Position numbers and translations under genes: made by a program. The notes beneath the pieces are model-generated. The model was not told the DNA's origin and ran no database searches. It was given only the letters and a program-made list of their open reading frames with translations. A stretch of 64,000 nucleotides of DNA from Paenibacillus luteus (lineage in GTDB: Bacteria; Bacillota; Bacilli; Paenibacillales; Paenibacillaceae), in NCBI RefSeq assembly GCF_006542765.1, contig NZ_SKCD01000077.1:227839-291838 (forward strand), in the 5' to 3' direction. Shown piece by piece: positions 1 through 8,644 of the stretch (within the stretch, counting starts at the first letter, position 1; every line of letters starts with the position of its first letter).

Positions 1-82
1 ACAGATGTTCCTTCTCTCGTTGCCAAAGTACTGCTTTATTTTAGCGTAAATGGCTGAGAAAATAAATAGCCGTTCTTTTCCA

Positions 83-394
83 TTATATAGAGGCAGATTG
101 GACAATCGCATCTAGAAGTCCTGGAAAGCGCAAATTCAGATCATCTGAGCGCAGCGTCAAAAAATGCTGGGTACCCTGTTTGCGCACATTCAGCACACCA
201 GCCTCACGTAAAGTACGAACGTGGTGGGTCATTGTAGATTTCACTACGGGGAATTCAAAGTGGCCGCAGGCCTGCTCGCCGCTGTGTGCAATAGCGATAA
301 CCACGCTTAGCCGAATAGGATCGCTTAACGCATATAGCACGGAAGTAAGCTCAATATCATCGCGATTGGGATGGAATAAAATTTTCAAACGCAT
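83..394 (-). CDS. ArsR-family winged-helix repressor
   Basis: A small (about 103 residues) DNA-binding repressor of the ArsR type. The winged helix includes a start region with LSDPIRLSVV and a recognition stretch STMTHHVRTLREAGVL, followed by a wing with VRKQGTQHFL. No Cys-based metal site is obvious (only one Cys), so the ligand is unknown. An in-frame ATG at 412 exists, but a GAGAGGAG ribosome site sits directly in front of the ATG at 394, so the shorter start is preferred. It is divergent from an MFS efflux gene. The intergenic region holds a perfect 8-bp inverted repeat (454-473), so it probably represses the exporter and itself. The family call is firm; the target is inference. Confidence 0.85.
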   Translation of the reverse strand: MRLKILFHPNRDDIELTSVLYALSDPIRLSVVIAIAHSGEQACGHFEFPVVKSTMTHHVRTLREAGVLNVRKQGTQHFLTLRSDDLNLRFPGLLDAIVQSASI

Positions 395-453
395 TCGCTC
401 CTCTCTCGTCATGCACTCATTGCATTATACCACAAGTCATGCTATATTTTCAT

Positions 454-473
454 AGTACGATGATTATCGTACT
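454..473. promoter_or_regulatory. Perfect inverted repeat, likely ArsR operator
   Basis: AGTACGAT-GATT-ATCGTACT lies between the divergent ArsR gene and the MFS gene, 38 bp before the MFS start. Its position and dyad symmetry suit an ArsR-family operator controlling both promoters. The binding protein is inferred from proximity. Confidence 0.6.
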
Positions 474-510
474 TTAGAGACGTAATTTTACCATTCGATT
501 AGGAGGTTCC

Positions 511-1914
511 ATGAGAAACGCTGCTGCTTTAACTGCCCCACTGATTACCAACGGAGACGACCGTCCTGCCTTTCGAGATGGAATCGTCATTCCTTTATTA
601 GGCCTAACCGTCATCATTGTCATTATGAACACGATGATGTTCAACCTGGCGCTGCCTCAAGTAACGACGGAATTTATGCTTTCCTCGTCTGCGGCGTCGT
701 GGATTATCACCGGTTATTCCATCATTTTCGCCATATCATCCATTACTTATAGTCGTTTATCGGACTTCGTTCCCATCCGGCTGCTGCTCACGATAGGACT
801 GATTGCCATGGGCGGAGCATCGGTGCTTGGATTTTTCAGCCATCATTATATGCTCCTCTTGGTTGCAAGGCTGATTCAAGCCTCTGGCGCGGGGTCCGTG
901 CTGAGCTTGACGATCGTGCTGATTACAAGATTTATTCCGCTTGCAAGACGTGGTAAATCCATGGCACTTATTACATCTGCCGCTTCGCTTGGCCTCGGTC
1001 TTGGCCCCGTGGTTGGCGGCGCCATTACCCAATATCTCGGCTGGAATGAACTGTTTATCGTTACCGGCATATCGCTGCTTCTTATTCCTGTGTTTTATCG
1101 CCTGCTGCCTGACGAAGCTTCGAATAAAGGGTCCTTCGACGTCTTGGGTGCCGCACTAGTCGGAATCGGCTCGACAGGTGTACTGCTCTATATTACCAAT
1201 CATTTTTGGATCGCTTTACTTGGGGGGATTACCGCGCTGGTGCTCTTCTGGATTCGCATCAACCGCGCTTCTAATCCGTTTGTTCAGCCTTCCTTGTTCC
1301 GCAACAAACGATATATACGCCTCATTACGCTTGGCATCGTTTCATATATCAACAATTTTGCAACGCTGTTCCTGCTGCCTCAGGTGCTCATTCATTTATT
1401 CGAGCTAACCCCTGGCCAAGCTGGCCTAATCATTTTTCCTGGGGCACTCGTGGCCATGCTGGCTTCCAATCGTATCGGCAAAATCATAGACCGTCGCGGG
1501 AACAGCTTGCTGCTTCGCATAACGCCGTGGCCTTTACTCATCGCAGCCATTTCGTTCGCTTTATTCGCGGATCGCTCCATTTATATGATCATGGCGATCT
1601 ACATTCTCATGAGCGTAGGATTCTCTGCTCTGAATTCGAGCGTTTCCAACGAGCTATCGAGGATTTTGCCCGGCGAGCATGTCGGTGCAGGCATGGGCTT
1701 GTTCCAATTGTCTCAGTTCATCAGCGGAGCTTTCAGCGTAGCCATTAGCGGCATCGTACTCACCGCCCAGAGCTCGCTTCCCCTCGGACGCGCATTCTCT
1801 AATATTTTCTGGGGCATGGCCGTTATTGCCGGATTTGCCATTATCGCGTCCTGGCTTTATTATGCGTCCTCCAGACAGCCCGTTCCAGATCAAAGCCAGC
1901 CAAACAATCATTGA
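511..1914 (+). CDS. MFS drug/proton antiporter, DHA2-like (TetA(L)/QacA type)
   Basis: A 467-residue, very hydrophobic membrane protein with about 14 predicted helices. Features of the 14-helix DHA2 exporters are visible: N-terminal LALPQVTTEF, the loop 2-3 motif with YSRLSDFVPIR, and a helix-5 antiporter motif with LGLGLGPVVGG. It probably exports a toxic compound in exchange for protons; the overall pattern is closest to the Gram-positive TetA(L)/TetA(K) and EmrB-like proteins, but substrate cannot be read from sequence. A good GGAGG site precedes the ATG. It is divergent from an ArsR repressor and overlaps the convergent AlkD-like gene by 7 bp at its 3' end. Confidence 0.88.
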   Translation: MRNAAALTAPLITNGDDRPAFRDGIVIPLLGLTVIIVIMNTMMFNLALPQVTTEFMLSSSAASWIITGYSIIFAISSITYSRLSDFVPIRLLLTIGLIAMGGASVLGFFSHHYMLLLVARLIQASGAGSVLSLTIVLITRFIPLARRGKSMALITSAASLGLGLGPVVGGAITQYLGWNELFIVTGISLLLIPVFYRLLPDEASNKGSFDVLGAALVGIGSTGVLLYITNHFWIALLGGITALVLFWIRINRASNPFVQPSLFRNKRYIRLITLGIVSYINNFATLFLLPQVLIHLFELTPGQAGLIIFPGALVAMLASNRIGKIIDRRGNSLLLRITPWPLLIAAISFALFADRSIYMIMAIYILMSVGFSALNSSVSNELSRILPGEHVGAGMGLFQLSQFISGAFSVAISGIVLTAQSSLPLGRAFSNIFWGMAVIAGFAIIASWLYYASSRQPVPDQSQPNNH

Positions 1915-2573
1915 TGCTTAAGCGCCTCCTTCTTGCTTAGCGCTGAGAGAGGCGTTTCCATAACAAACCGATGCACGCTGGATGCATCGGTTTTTGCATA
2001 TTCCCGCAGCGCCCACCCAATCGCCTTCCGTATAAAAAATTCATTCTCCTCTTTGGTGAGCTCTATGTAATGGAACAAACGCTCCTTGTCGGTCGCATGC
2101 TTATATTTGAGCTGAAACAACAGCGCAGTGCGCCGCAGCCATAAGTGTTCAGATACGATCCAGCGCTCCGTATACTCTGTTATTAGTTCCGGGTATTTGG
2201 ACAGGTGGTAACCCATTAGATTCGCCGCTATAAAATCAACGGAATCCCACCATGAATGGGTCGTAATCCAGCGTTCCAGCCTGTCGATATGAGGCTCCGA
2301 GGCTTCTTTGCTGTATTTCTCCATTAGTCCCATCGCTACATAATGGAATTCACGCTCATGCAGCTGCCACAGCTGCTCTGCCGTACGAAGCAGCACGTCT
2401 CCCTTCGGCTTATCGTTTTCCTTCCAAAAATCACGAAGCAGCTGCGTACGTTCCGGCGTCTTAATCCCCAGAAATATAAAATGGCCGCGCATATAAGCTT
2501 CCATTGGCAAAGCGGTTTCGGGATTGGCATTCTTCCGAAAAAGAGCTTCGAGCTTATTTGCAGTTGTTGTCAT
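1908..2573 (-). CDS. DNA alkylation repair protein (AlkD-like HEAT-repeat glycosylase)
   Basis: A 221-residue soluble alpha-helical protein of the AlkD/AlkC superfamily, which removes alkylated bases without flipping them. The stretch HSWWDSVDFIAANLMG, with the conserved Trp pair and Asp, and the later REYAKTD helix are typical of this family. It aligns over the usual family length. AAGGAGGT lies 6 bp before the ATG. The 3' end overlaps the convergent MFS gene by 7 bp. It acts alone in the cytoplasm; no operon partner is visible. Confidence 0.88.
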   Translation of the reverse strand: MTTTANKLEALFRKNANPETALPMEAYMRGHFIFLGIKTPERTQLLRDFWKENDKPKGDVLLRTAEQLWQLHEREFHYVAMGLMEKYSKEASEPHIDRLERWITTHSWWDSVDFIAANLMGYHLSKYPELITEYTERWIVSEHLWLRRTALLFQLKYKHATDKERLFHYIELTKEENEFFIRKAIGWALREYAKTDASSVHRFVMETPLSALSKKEALKHQ

Positions 2574-2606
2574 ATCAGCGACCTCCTTTCCTTGAACGAT
2601 AACATA

Positions 2607-2643
2607 AAGAAGCTCCAGCCATCAATGACGGCCAGAGCTTCTT
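2607..2643 (-). terminator. Hairpin terminator downstream of the SLH-like gene
   Basis: AAGAAGCTC pairs with GAGCTTCTT around a loop that can form a further GCC/GGC pair. It lies 31 bp past the stop of the 2674-4047 gene on the minus strand. The following U-run is short, so it may be a weak or bidirectional terminator. Confidence 0.6.
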
Positions 2644-2673
2644 CTTATCCTGCATTCAGGTATTTTGTTCTAA

Positions 2674-4047
2674 TTAAAGCGATTCACCGTGCAAATAACG
2701 GAAGAACGGTTTATCCACCCAGAATTGAGTCGGAGTTACAATAGCATTAGGATCGATCGCTTTCAGGCCTGCAACTACCTTTTCGGAATTTTCATTCAGC
2801 GAGAATGGATTTACGGTATAAGGGCTGTCTGGATCGGTAATGAAGTTGTTTGTAATGATTTCATAATCCGCAAGCTTGGTTTGTGAATAATAAAGCGGCT
2901 GCCACCACGAGGAAGCAATCAGGCCAGTTTGACCATCTTCATTTTTCTTTGCATATTTGTTAATGATATCGTTAAATGCTGCTTTATCAGCCGCATTGGC
3001 GAATTCAAATTCCAAATCGTATTCTTTATCGTAATTAATGTAGTTGCCATTTTCAATTTTAACTACATTTGGTCCTGGCGTGCCCCACTCTGCCAAAAAG
3101 ATAAATGCAGACGTTTTTGGCTCGAACTGTACTTTAGCGTTAATGCCTTCACTGCGAAGCAAGCCAATAAGCTGGATCGCATGCTTGAAATTGGAATGTC
3201 CGTAAATCAGCGACAGCTCATCAATAAAGTTCGCGTTGAAGCGGGAATCCTTAATGTTGTAGCCCGTAATCAGATCTTGCTTCAAAGCCGTATTCACAAG
3301 CTCTTGAAGCTTCGGTGCATTGATAATATCCGAAGTGTCATATGCCGTGCTAAGCTTTGCAAAGATATCGGCATCGTTGATGTAACCAAGGTATTGCTTA
3401 TACAAGCCCTTCGTGATCAACACTTTACCAAGCAACGTGTGGATCAATTGGTCGCTTGCAGCTGCCTTTGGTTTAAAGCTTGCATACAGGTCAGAGGTCA
3501 GCAAACCATTGTCAACCGCAACGGCCACCTCTTGTGCCCCTTTAGTACCAAGCACGCTGCTTGATACATTCAGCTTGGCAAGCGCCTTATTGACTTTAGC
3601 CGCAGGGTACGTGTAAGCCAGCTCCTTCAGATCCGCTGCTCTTACCGCAATTGCAACCGCTACGGATGTAGTCAGCACTTGCTCGCCTTGAATGGCTGGC
3701 CCGGACAAAATTCCTTTTTCATACAACGCTGCCGCCGAAGCAAACAGCTCATCGCCTGACTTCAAGTCGGAGAAGATAACTTCTTTGCCCGAAGCTTTAT
3801 AACCAAGCACATCTGCTACTGCTTTAATGAAATCGCCTTTCGTTACCGTGCCAGAGAGGCTAACCTCAAATTTTTCTTTCAAAAATTGCTTGTACTGCGG
3901 AACGCCATCCTCCTGTGATGTCGTTGCCGTAACTGCTGCTGTTGTTACAGCCGTTGCAGCAAAAGCTGTCGATTGCGTGAAAAGAACTGAAAACGACAAG
4001 AGGAGTGCTGCTAGCAATTTGGTGTAAGATGCCTGTGTTTTTCTCAT
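2674..4047 (-). CDS. Secreted protein with SLH-like N-terminal region
   Basis: About 457 residues with a clear Sec signal peptide: MRKTQASYTK, a hydrophobic core LLAALLLSFSVLF, and an AFA|A cleavage site near residue 30. Two degenerate SLH-like repeats follow (roughly 55-190; VTKGDFIKAVADVLGY, FSDLKSGDE, ALYEKGILSG). A C-terminal region of about 250 residues is not recognised. The true start is chosen at 4047, where GGAGGT is spaced 8 bp from ATG; a longer reading frame to 4140 and an ATG at 4053 lie too close to or upstream of the site. It is probably exported and perhaps cell-wall associated. The function of the C-terminal half is unknown. Confidence 0.75.
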   Translation of the reverse strand: MRKTQASYTKLLAALLLSFSVLFTQSTAFAATAVTTAAVTATTSQEDGVPQYKQFLKEKFEVSLSGTVTKGDFIKAVADVLGYKASGKEVIFSDLKSGDELFASAAALYEKGILSGPAIQGEQVLTTSVAVAIAVRAADLKELAYTYPAAKVNKALAKLNVSSSVLGTKGAQEVAVAVDNGLLTSDLYASFKPKAAASDQLIHTLLGKVLITKGLYKQYLGYINDADIFAKLSTAYDTSDIINAPKLQELVNTALKQDLITGYNIKDSRFNANFIDELSLIYGHSNFKHAIQLIGLLRSEGINAKVQFEPKTSAFIFLAEWGTPGPNVVKIENGNYINYDKEYDLEFEFANAADKAAFNDIINKYAKKNEDGQTGLIASSWWQPLYYSQTKLADYEIITNNFITDPDSPYTVNPFSLNENSEKVVAGLKAIDPNAIVTPTQFWVDKPFFRYLHGESL

Positions 4048-4174
4048 GAACATTACCTCCACTGTTTTTATAATTCCGACGTGTTTAATCGGGAATATGT
4101 AATGGTTCATAGTATACCAACAGAAAAACACAGGTGTCAACGAATATATTTTTTCGAAACCTATTACCTATCAA

Positions 4175-4780
4175 TTAAGCTAAAGTCTCCCATTTCGCCC
4201 ATAATTCCCGTGGATTTAGCTCATAAATATCAGCTTCCCTGAACATAAATTGATGCATAATAAACTCCCGTCTAATCGTGGCAAAGTCATCATGAAAGCC
4301 TTTAATGAACGTATTGATTTCTTTTTCCGAATATTTCTGTCCAAGCGCCAGCTTGGATACTATATGCTCTAGCACGATCAGTTTTTTCTTAAGCTGGGCA
4401 GGCATATGCTTCAGCCTACCATCTGCTGTGAAAAAATTTCTTACGACGGTTTCCTTTAAACGAATAACGCCCTCTTCCACCTTCTCCACCCTCTCTTCGG
4501 CACCTACATTGCGGTAAATTAGCTGTTCCGCAGCACTTGCATTGCTTTTTATAAAATAATGATTCAGCGAAAAATAAATCGTGTTTTTCTCCCTACGCTC
4601 GTTAATTAAGCTCGCTTCCCGAAGCTTAGTCGCATGATGAGTAATAGTAGCGGGCGTCACCCCGAGCTTCTCAGCAAGTACCTGACCATTCTGCTCGCCC
4701 TCTGCCAATAAAATCAGCAGCTTGATTCTCGTTGCGTCTGCCAGCGCTTTGTGATATGCCACAACTTTGTCTAATTGCAT
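4175..4780 (-). CDS. ArsR-type HTH regulator with C-terminal DUF2087 domain
   Basis: 201 residues. An N-terminal winged helix (about 5-75: ALADATRIKLLILLAEGEQ, TPATITHHATKLREA) is followed by a helical linker. The C-terminal domain of about 80 residues (FTADGRLKHMPAQLKKK, then YSEKEIN and REFIMHQFMFRE) matches the DUF2087 pattern found fused to or beside HTH proteins. The ligand is unknown. A 32-bp imperfect palindrome just upstream (4801-4832) suggests autoregulation. No neighbouring target is obvious; the next gene upstream is on the other side of a terminator. Confidence 0.8.
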   Translation of the reverse strand: MQLDKVVAYHKALADATRIKLLILLAEGEQNGQVLAEKLGVTPATITHHATKLREASLINERREKNTIYFSLNHYFIKSNASAAEQLIYRNVGAEERVEKVEEGVIRLKETVVRNFFTADGRLKHMPAQLKKKLIVLEHIVSKLALGQKYSEKEINTFIKGFHDDFATIRREFIMHQFMFREADIYELNPRELWAKWETLA

Positions 4781-4800
4781 GAAAGTCCTCCTCTTATTAA

Positions 4801-4832
4801 TTTAACATTTGTCTAATTAGATGATTGTTAAA
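4801..4832. promoter_or_regulatory. Imperfect 32-bp palindrome, candidate autoregulatory operator
   Basis: Arms TTTAACA and TGTTAAA flank a central TCTAATTAGA, with 13 of 16 positions symmetric. It starts 20 bp upstream of the ArsR/DUF2087 start codon, where a repressor would overlap the promoter. Confidence 0.5.
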
Positions 4833-4888
4833 TAAGATGATAATGGATCACCTATCTTTTGTCAATTGGAACAACGCCTGCTCAGCAC

Positions 4889-4916
4889 AAAAAAAAAACC
4901 GGCCTGATGGCCGATT
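4889..4916 (-). terminator. Rho-independent terminator of the ydcZ-crp-ydcZ operon
   Basis: On the minus strand a CGGCC-AUCA-GGCCG hairpin is followed by a run of ten U residues, a classical intrinsic terminator. It sits about 40 bp past the stop codon at 4955. Confidence 0.9.
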
Positions 4917-4954
4917 TTCAAATGTTAGAGAAAATCACGATTATTCGAATTTCT

Positions 4955-5437
4955 TTAAGCGTTATAGTCTAACTTCATCTGCATTTTTTTCTGTTTCTTC
5001 GTTTCCCCACTTAATTTAAAGACGAAAATGCCGCCAACGATAACCAGCACACCAATCAGCTTGTTTAACGTAAACGGAATTTGTTCCAGACCAAGCCAGC
5101 CAAGCGAATCCCACAATAAAGCAAAGAAAAGTTCTGAAGTCAGAACGATGGAAACCGCATAAGTCGGGTCAAGCCTTCGGTAGCTCTGCACTAAGCAAAC
5201 GACCACGCCAACGCCGAGGCAGCCACTGCCCCAATACCAAGGCTGCATATTTTGCAGAACGAACATTTGCTTTCCTTCAAAGATAAGTCCCATCGCCATT
5301 GATGCCGCAAATCCCATGCCTAGAACTAATGTCGTCGTAGTCCAAGAGCCTGCTCGTTCATTGACTTTGTTGTTAAAAATGTTTTGCATGCCGACCAAAG
5401 CGCCCGCGCTTAGAGCCAGTATTAACGATAAAATCAT
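4955..5437 (-). CDS. YdcZ-family (DUF606) small membrane transporter
   Basis: 160 residues with five predicted membrane helices and a Lys-rich tail. The start MILSLILALSAGALVGMQ and the later VLTSELFFALLWDSLGW are typical of the YdcZ branch of the drug/metabolite transporter superfamily, whose members are half-size and often paired. It is the last gene of a three-gene operon with a Crp-like regulator (20 bp upstream) and another YdcZ protein. GGAGG lies 9 bp before the ATG. The pair may act as a heterodimer; the substrate is unknown. Confidence 0.85.
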   Translation of the reverse strand: MILSLILALSAGALVGMQNIFNNKVNERAGSWTTTTLVLGMGFAASMAMGLIFEGKQMFVLQNMQPWYWGSGCLGVGVVVCLVQSYRRLDPTYAVSIVLTSELFFALLWDSLGWLGLEQIPFTLNKLIGVLVIVGGIFVFKLSGETKKQKKMQMKLDYNA

Positions 5438-5457
5438 CGATTGTGGCCTCCAATCCT

Positions 5458-6156
5458 CTATTCGTACATATTTTCCCCAGCCAACGCGCTCAGCCTGCTC
5501 CTGTCCTTCACAACAATAAACTCCCGATTTCTCTCGATCAGACCTTCCGTGCCAAACTTTTGCAAAATGCGATTGACATGCCTATAGCTCGTTCCAATGA
5601 AGTTGGCAACGTCCTTTAAGCCCGAAACGCGGAGATGTCCACGGAATAAGGAATCTGTCTCATCGAAGGAAACCGACAATAAATAGCTCGCCAGACGCAC
5701 TTCGACTGGATGCATCAAATTAAAGCTCATCGAGTGGGATTTTATAAAAAACTTTTGAGTAATGATTTCCAGCAAAAATTGCAAAAGCGGGGCATGATCA
5801 CTACCGTGCTTCTTCAGCTCACGATAGGGAATGCCAATCATAGTGACAGCAGATACCGCTTCAACTGTATTTATAATGTCGATGCTGCGAATATATTCAA
5901 TGTCACCGATCACTTCAAGCGGAGTCTTAAAGGAAATGACGAGCGTTCTTCCCTCAGCCGAGGTAGTGTAAATTTTAATTTTCCCTTTTACCAGCACGTA
6001 CAAATATTGCGAAGGCTCCCCTTGGGTGCAAACAGGCTCGCCTTGTTCAAAGCTGTATAGCGACAGAGAAGGTTTAATCGCATCGCTAAATACCGATTTC
6101 AGCTGGAAGGCTTGAAGATAATGGGCGATTTTGTCGCTGTCCTGCTTTTCTTTCAT
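5458..6156 (-). CDS. Crp/Fnr-family regulator, YeiL-like
   Basis: 232 residues. An N-terminal cyclic-nucleotide-binding-like jelly roll (about 20-140; EQGEPVCTQGEPSQYLYVLVKGKIKIY) precedes a C-terminal Crp helix-turn-helix (about 170-225; VSGLKDVANFIGTSYRHVNRILQKF). It lacks the Fnr N-terminal Cys cluster. The overall pattern resembles YeiL-like regulators. It sits between two ydcZ genes in one operon, so it probably controls this small transporter pair in response to the transported metabolite or a related signal. Confidence 0.85.
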   Translation of the reverse strand: MKEKQDSDKIAHYLQAFQLKSVFSDAIKPSLSLYSFEQGEPVCTQGEPSQYLYVLVKGKIKIYTTSAEGRTLVISFKTPLEVIGDIEYIRSIDIINTVEAVSAVTMIGIPYRELKKHGSDHAPLLQFLLEIITQKFFIKSHSMSFNLMHPVEVRLASYLLSVSFDETDSLFRGHLRVSGLKDVANFIGTSYRHVNRILQKFGTEGLIERNREFIVVKDRSRLSALAGENMYE

Positions 6157-6210
6157 ATACTCGCCTCGTTTCTTTCCGATTGCTTATCCGATTTGTTCTG
6201 ACCTCCAGCG

Positions 6211-6636
6211 TCAAAACTTCAGGATGATCACACCAGCCACCATCATGCCGATCCCGATAAATTGCGGAAGCTTCATTTTCTTCTTCACGACCCCAAACCA
6301 GCCGTTGCTGTCCACCAGGAAAGTGATGCAAAGCTGGGCAATCAGCACGGCAGAAATCGTAAAGGTAGCTCCCATTTGGTGAATCGCCGTCACATTGTTG
6401 AAGATGACGACCGCCGCAAGCGCGCCCCCCATAAGATAGATCGGCTTGACCTTCTTAAGCCCCTGCCAGCTGCCGTCACGAACGAAGAACAACACCACTA
6501 AGGCAATAAGAAATCCGGTCAATTGCGTAAGCGCCGCCGCTTGCCACGTACCGATATCTTGGCTAATCCGAGAATTGGCTACCCCTTGTAGAGTAATAAA
6601 AGCTCCGCCAAAAAGAGCAAACACGATCCCTCGCAT
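6211..6636 (-). CDS. YdcZ-family (DUF606) small membrane transporter
   Basis: 141 residues and five predicted helices, with FALFGGAFITLQGVANSRI near the N-terminus and FTISAVLIAQLCITFLVD later, as in the YdcZ family. The reading frame is open to 6654, but GGAGGGG is spaced about 9 bp from the ATG at 6636, which is the better start. It opens the ydcZ-crp-ydcZ operon. The N-terminal ends of the two YdcZ proteins differ clearly, which fits a heteromeric pair rather than a recent duplication. Confidence 0.85.
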   Translation of the reverse strand: MRGIVFALFGGAFITLQGVANSRISQDIGTWQAAALTQLTGFLIALVVLFFVRDGSWQGLKKVKPIYLMGGALAAVVIFNNVTAIHQMGATFTISAVLIAQLCITFLVDSNGWFGVVKKKMKLPQFIGIGMMVAGVIILKF

Positions 6637-6742
6637 ACGTTTCTTCCCCTCCATGAAGTCTTATCCATTATTAAACAATAGATGCAGGCTGCAAGGAAAG
6701 GACCGATGTCCCAAGATCGAAATATTGTCGACGAGATAAAAT

Positions 6743-6788
6743 AAAAAGCCTGTCGCAAGCGCCAATACCGGCTTGAAACAGGCTTTTT
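6743..6788 (-). terminator. Strong hairpin terminator after the NUDIX gene
   Basis: AAAAAGCCTGT pairs perfectly with ACAGGCTTTTT; an inner CAAGC/GCTTG can extend the stem. It lies right after the NUDIX stop codon and gives a U-run on the minus strand (and on the plus strand). Confidence 0.88.
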
Positions 6789-6791
6789 CCA

Positions 6792-7193
6792 CTATAAAAG
6801 CAAATCCAACTTATGTAATCGATCCCATATGAGCTGGCTTACTTGCGAGACGCGTTCACGGTCACGATAGGATAGCCAAGCCAATTCCTCGATTTCCGAG
6901 GAAGCGTTTATCTCTCCTTCAAAATCCGCAAAGTAGCAAGCCATTTTGACCGTAACGCCTTCTGCTTTGCCATGGGCCTTCGCTTCAAAGTCTCCAAAAT
7001 GAGTGATCGTATCCGGCTTGATCCGAACGGTTAGCTCCTCCTCAACCTCACGAATAAGGGTATCGTGGTCCGATTCCCCCGGGTCCCTTTTGCCGCCTGG
7101 AATATAATATAACTCCTTTCCTTTGGAGCGTGCGGCTAATACTCGTCCATCCACAATATGTATCCATGCGATTTTATCAATGATTGTTGTCAT
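6792..7193 (-). CDS. NUDIX hydrolase
   Basis: 133 residues. The NUDIX box is visible at about 37-59: GKRDPGE, seven residues, then REVEEELTV. The usual Gly after EE is replaced by Thr, which is seen in some subfamilies. It should hydrolyse a nucleoside-diphosphate-linked substrate with Mg2+; the specific substrate is not predictable. AAGGAGA precedes the ATG at 7193, so the longer frame to 7259 is not used. Confidence 0.85.
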   Translation of the reverse strand: MTTIIDKIAWIHIVDGRVLAARSKGKELYYIPGGKRDPGESDHDTLIREVEEELTVRIKPDTITHFGDFEAKAHGKAEGVTVKMACYFADFEGEINASSEIEELAWLSYRDRERVSQVSQLIWDRLHKLDLLL

Positions 7194-7308
7194 TTTACTC
7201 TCCTTCTTCTGCCTTGACCATAGCTTTGCCTGTGTAACGTAACAAATGGCTTTTTTCACTCTTTAATGCCCACAAATCCTGCTCCAAGCTTCAGAACATT
7301 ACCCTGCT

Positions 7309-7965
7309 CTAACTAGATTGCAAAGTCCCAACCCAGACATTTCCCACTTCCACACAATAAATGATATCTGGAGTTCCATCGGTTTGAGTAATGGTTTCTG
7401 TTCGATATGCCCTTTTTCTAATCCGCTCCGCTTGAGTGGCTGTAGACCATCCATGTTGAATATGATCGATCAGATCACTTTCTAAGTGTACTTCCGTTTC
7501 CAGATGAAGCTTCCAATCGAATGCCAACAGCTTTTCTCTTAAATACGTGAATGGATGATAGGGAAAGGTTTTGTTGACTTCCTTCGGTGCATCGAACGTA
7601 TTTTCATAAAAATGCAGATTTTCTCTATAGGCGACCACAATCTGCGATTGAATAAAATCCGGATCATACAGCCAAATTTTCAAATAAAACGGTTCATTGC
7701 TTTTCAGCATCGTTTCATGCCAGCTCCGATAAACATCAATCATCGCCTCTAATATGATTCGATTGTACCAAATCGGCGGAGTTCGCTTAAATAAATGATA
7801 AAAAGGGGAAATCCAAAGCTTGGCGTAATCCCGTTGATATTTTTCGAGAGCCTCTTTATCCAAGTTGATTTCTCTTTGCTTCCATTTTTCAATCTGATGA
7901 ACTTTTCTTTTCCAACCTCTAATTTTGCTTCGGCTATGGTTATAAATTCGACATTCTCCTCTCAA
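7309..7965 (-). CDS. DUF3916-like cytoplasmic protein
   Basis: About 218 residues, rich in Trp, Tyr and Arg; the pattern KIRGWKRKVHQIE, then WYNRIILEAMIDVYRSW and FYLKIWLYDPDFIQSQIVVA resembles the DUF3916 family of Bacillales, as I recall it. No catalytic motif is evident. The start is a problem: the frame begins with TTG at 7965 with no ribosome site before it, while a GAGAGGAG site lies 8 bp before an in-frame ATT codon (residue 7) and 1 bp before an out-of-frame ATG that stops after four codons. The start may therefore be non-standard or decayed. Confidence 0.6.
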   Translation of the reverse strand: MRGECRIYNHSRSKIRGWKRKVHQIEKWKQREINLDKEALEKYQRDYAKLWISPFYHLFKRTPPIWYNRIILEAMIDVYRSWHETMLKSNEPFYLKIWLYDPDFIQSQIVVAYRENLHFYENTFDAPKEVNKTFPYHPFTYLREKLLAFDWKLHLETEVHLESDLIDHIQHGWSTATQAERIRKRAYRTETITQTDGTPDIIYCVEVGNVWVGTLQSS

Positions 7966-8000
7966 CTGAGATGACGCAGCATACTGCCAAGCATGACAAC

Positions 8001-8558
8001 CTAATAATCCGAATACAAATGGTCATCATCCGCAATGCTCTGGATATCCTCCGAGCTTATGCTGATGTATTCATAGTCACCTGCCTGCTGCTTCTTTAAA
8101 GCCTTTTGCTTAAAAAACTTGGGGCTTCCCTCTCCCGCATCCTCGTCGTAGACGAGCAATATGCCATCCGTCTTGCGGAACAGCAGCTCGTCCCGTGCCG
8201 TAAGCTGCCAAATGCCGTCATATGGCTGGTTACTGACAGAGGCGTAATAATCGACCCCTTTTAATACCTGATGGTAAAAATCTTTTTTATCATCCTTCCA
8301 TTTCTCTTCCTGATTGCTGTATGCCGTAATGATTGAAAGCTTCAGCTGCGGATATCGTTCCTTTAGTTCAATAACCACCTCGCATGCCCAAAGATCAACG
8401 CCGTATTGCCCCGGTGTGATCACCCATTCCAGTCCATTATCAATAAGGGGGATAAGCTTGGCAGTTAACGCTTTTTTTATGTAAACGATACCTTTGTGCT
8501 TCTGGCTGAAAATATTGAGCTCATGCGCACGGTAGCCGCTAACGAGTAAGTTTTTCAT
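8001..8558 (-). CDS. ypsA: YpsA family protein (SLOG/TIGR00732-like, UPF0398)
   Basis: 185 residues matching YpsA along its length: SGYRAHELNIF, YIKKALTAKLIPLIDNGLEW, GQYGVDLWACEV, and the C-terminal DGILLVYDEDAGEGSPKFF. YpsA has a Rossmann-like SLOG fold proposed to bind nucleotide-derived ligands, and has been linked to cell division in Firmicutes. The start is placed at ATG 8558, where homologues begin (MKNLLVSGY); a GTG at 8567 is possible. It is followed by a 35-bp gap and the DUF3916-like gene. Confidence 0.9.
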   Translation of the reverse strand: MKNLLVSGYRAHELNIFSQKHKGIVYIKKALTAKLIPLIDNGLEWVITPGQYGVDLWACEVVIELKERYPQLKLSIITAYSNQEEKWKDDKKDFYHQVLKGVDYYASVSNQPYDGIWQLTARDELLFRKTDGILLVYDEDAGEGSPKFFKQKALKKQQAGDYEYISISSEDIQSIADDDHLYSDY

Positions 8559-8644
8559 CGATTCCACGCCTTTTCCGATAATTATGGTTTACATCTCTCC
8601 AGTGTATGCTATAGTAGAAAAAATACAAACTGAATATTGATTTC

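Noticed and set aside
2929..3564. A 211-codon open frame on the plus strand
   Set aside because: It lies entirely antisense to the SLH-like gene, has no ribosome site and an atypical composition; it is a shadow frame.
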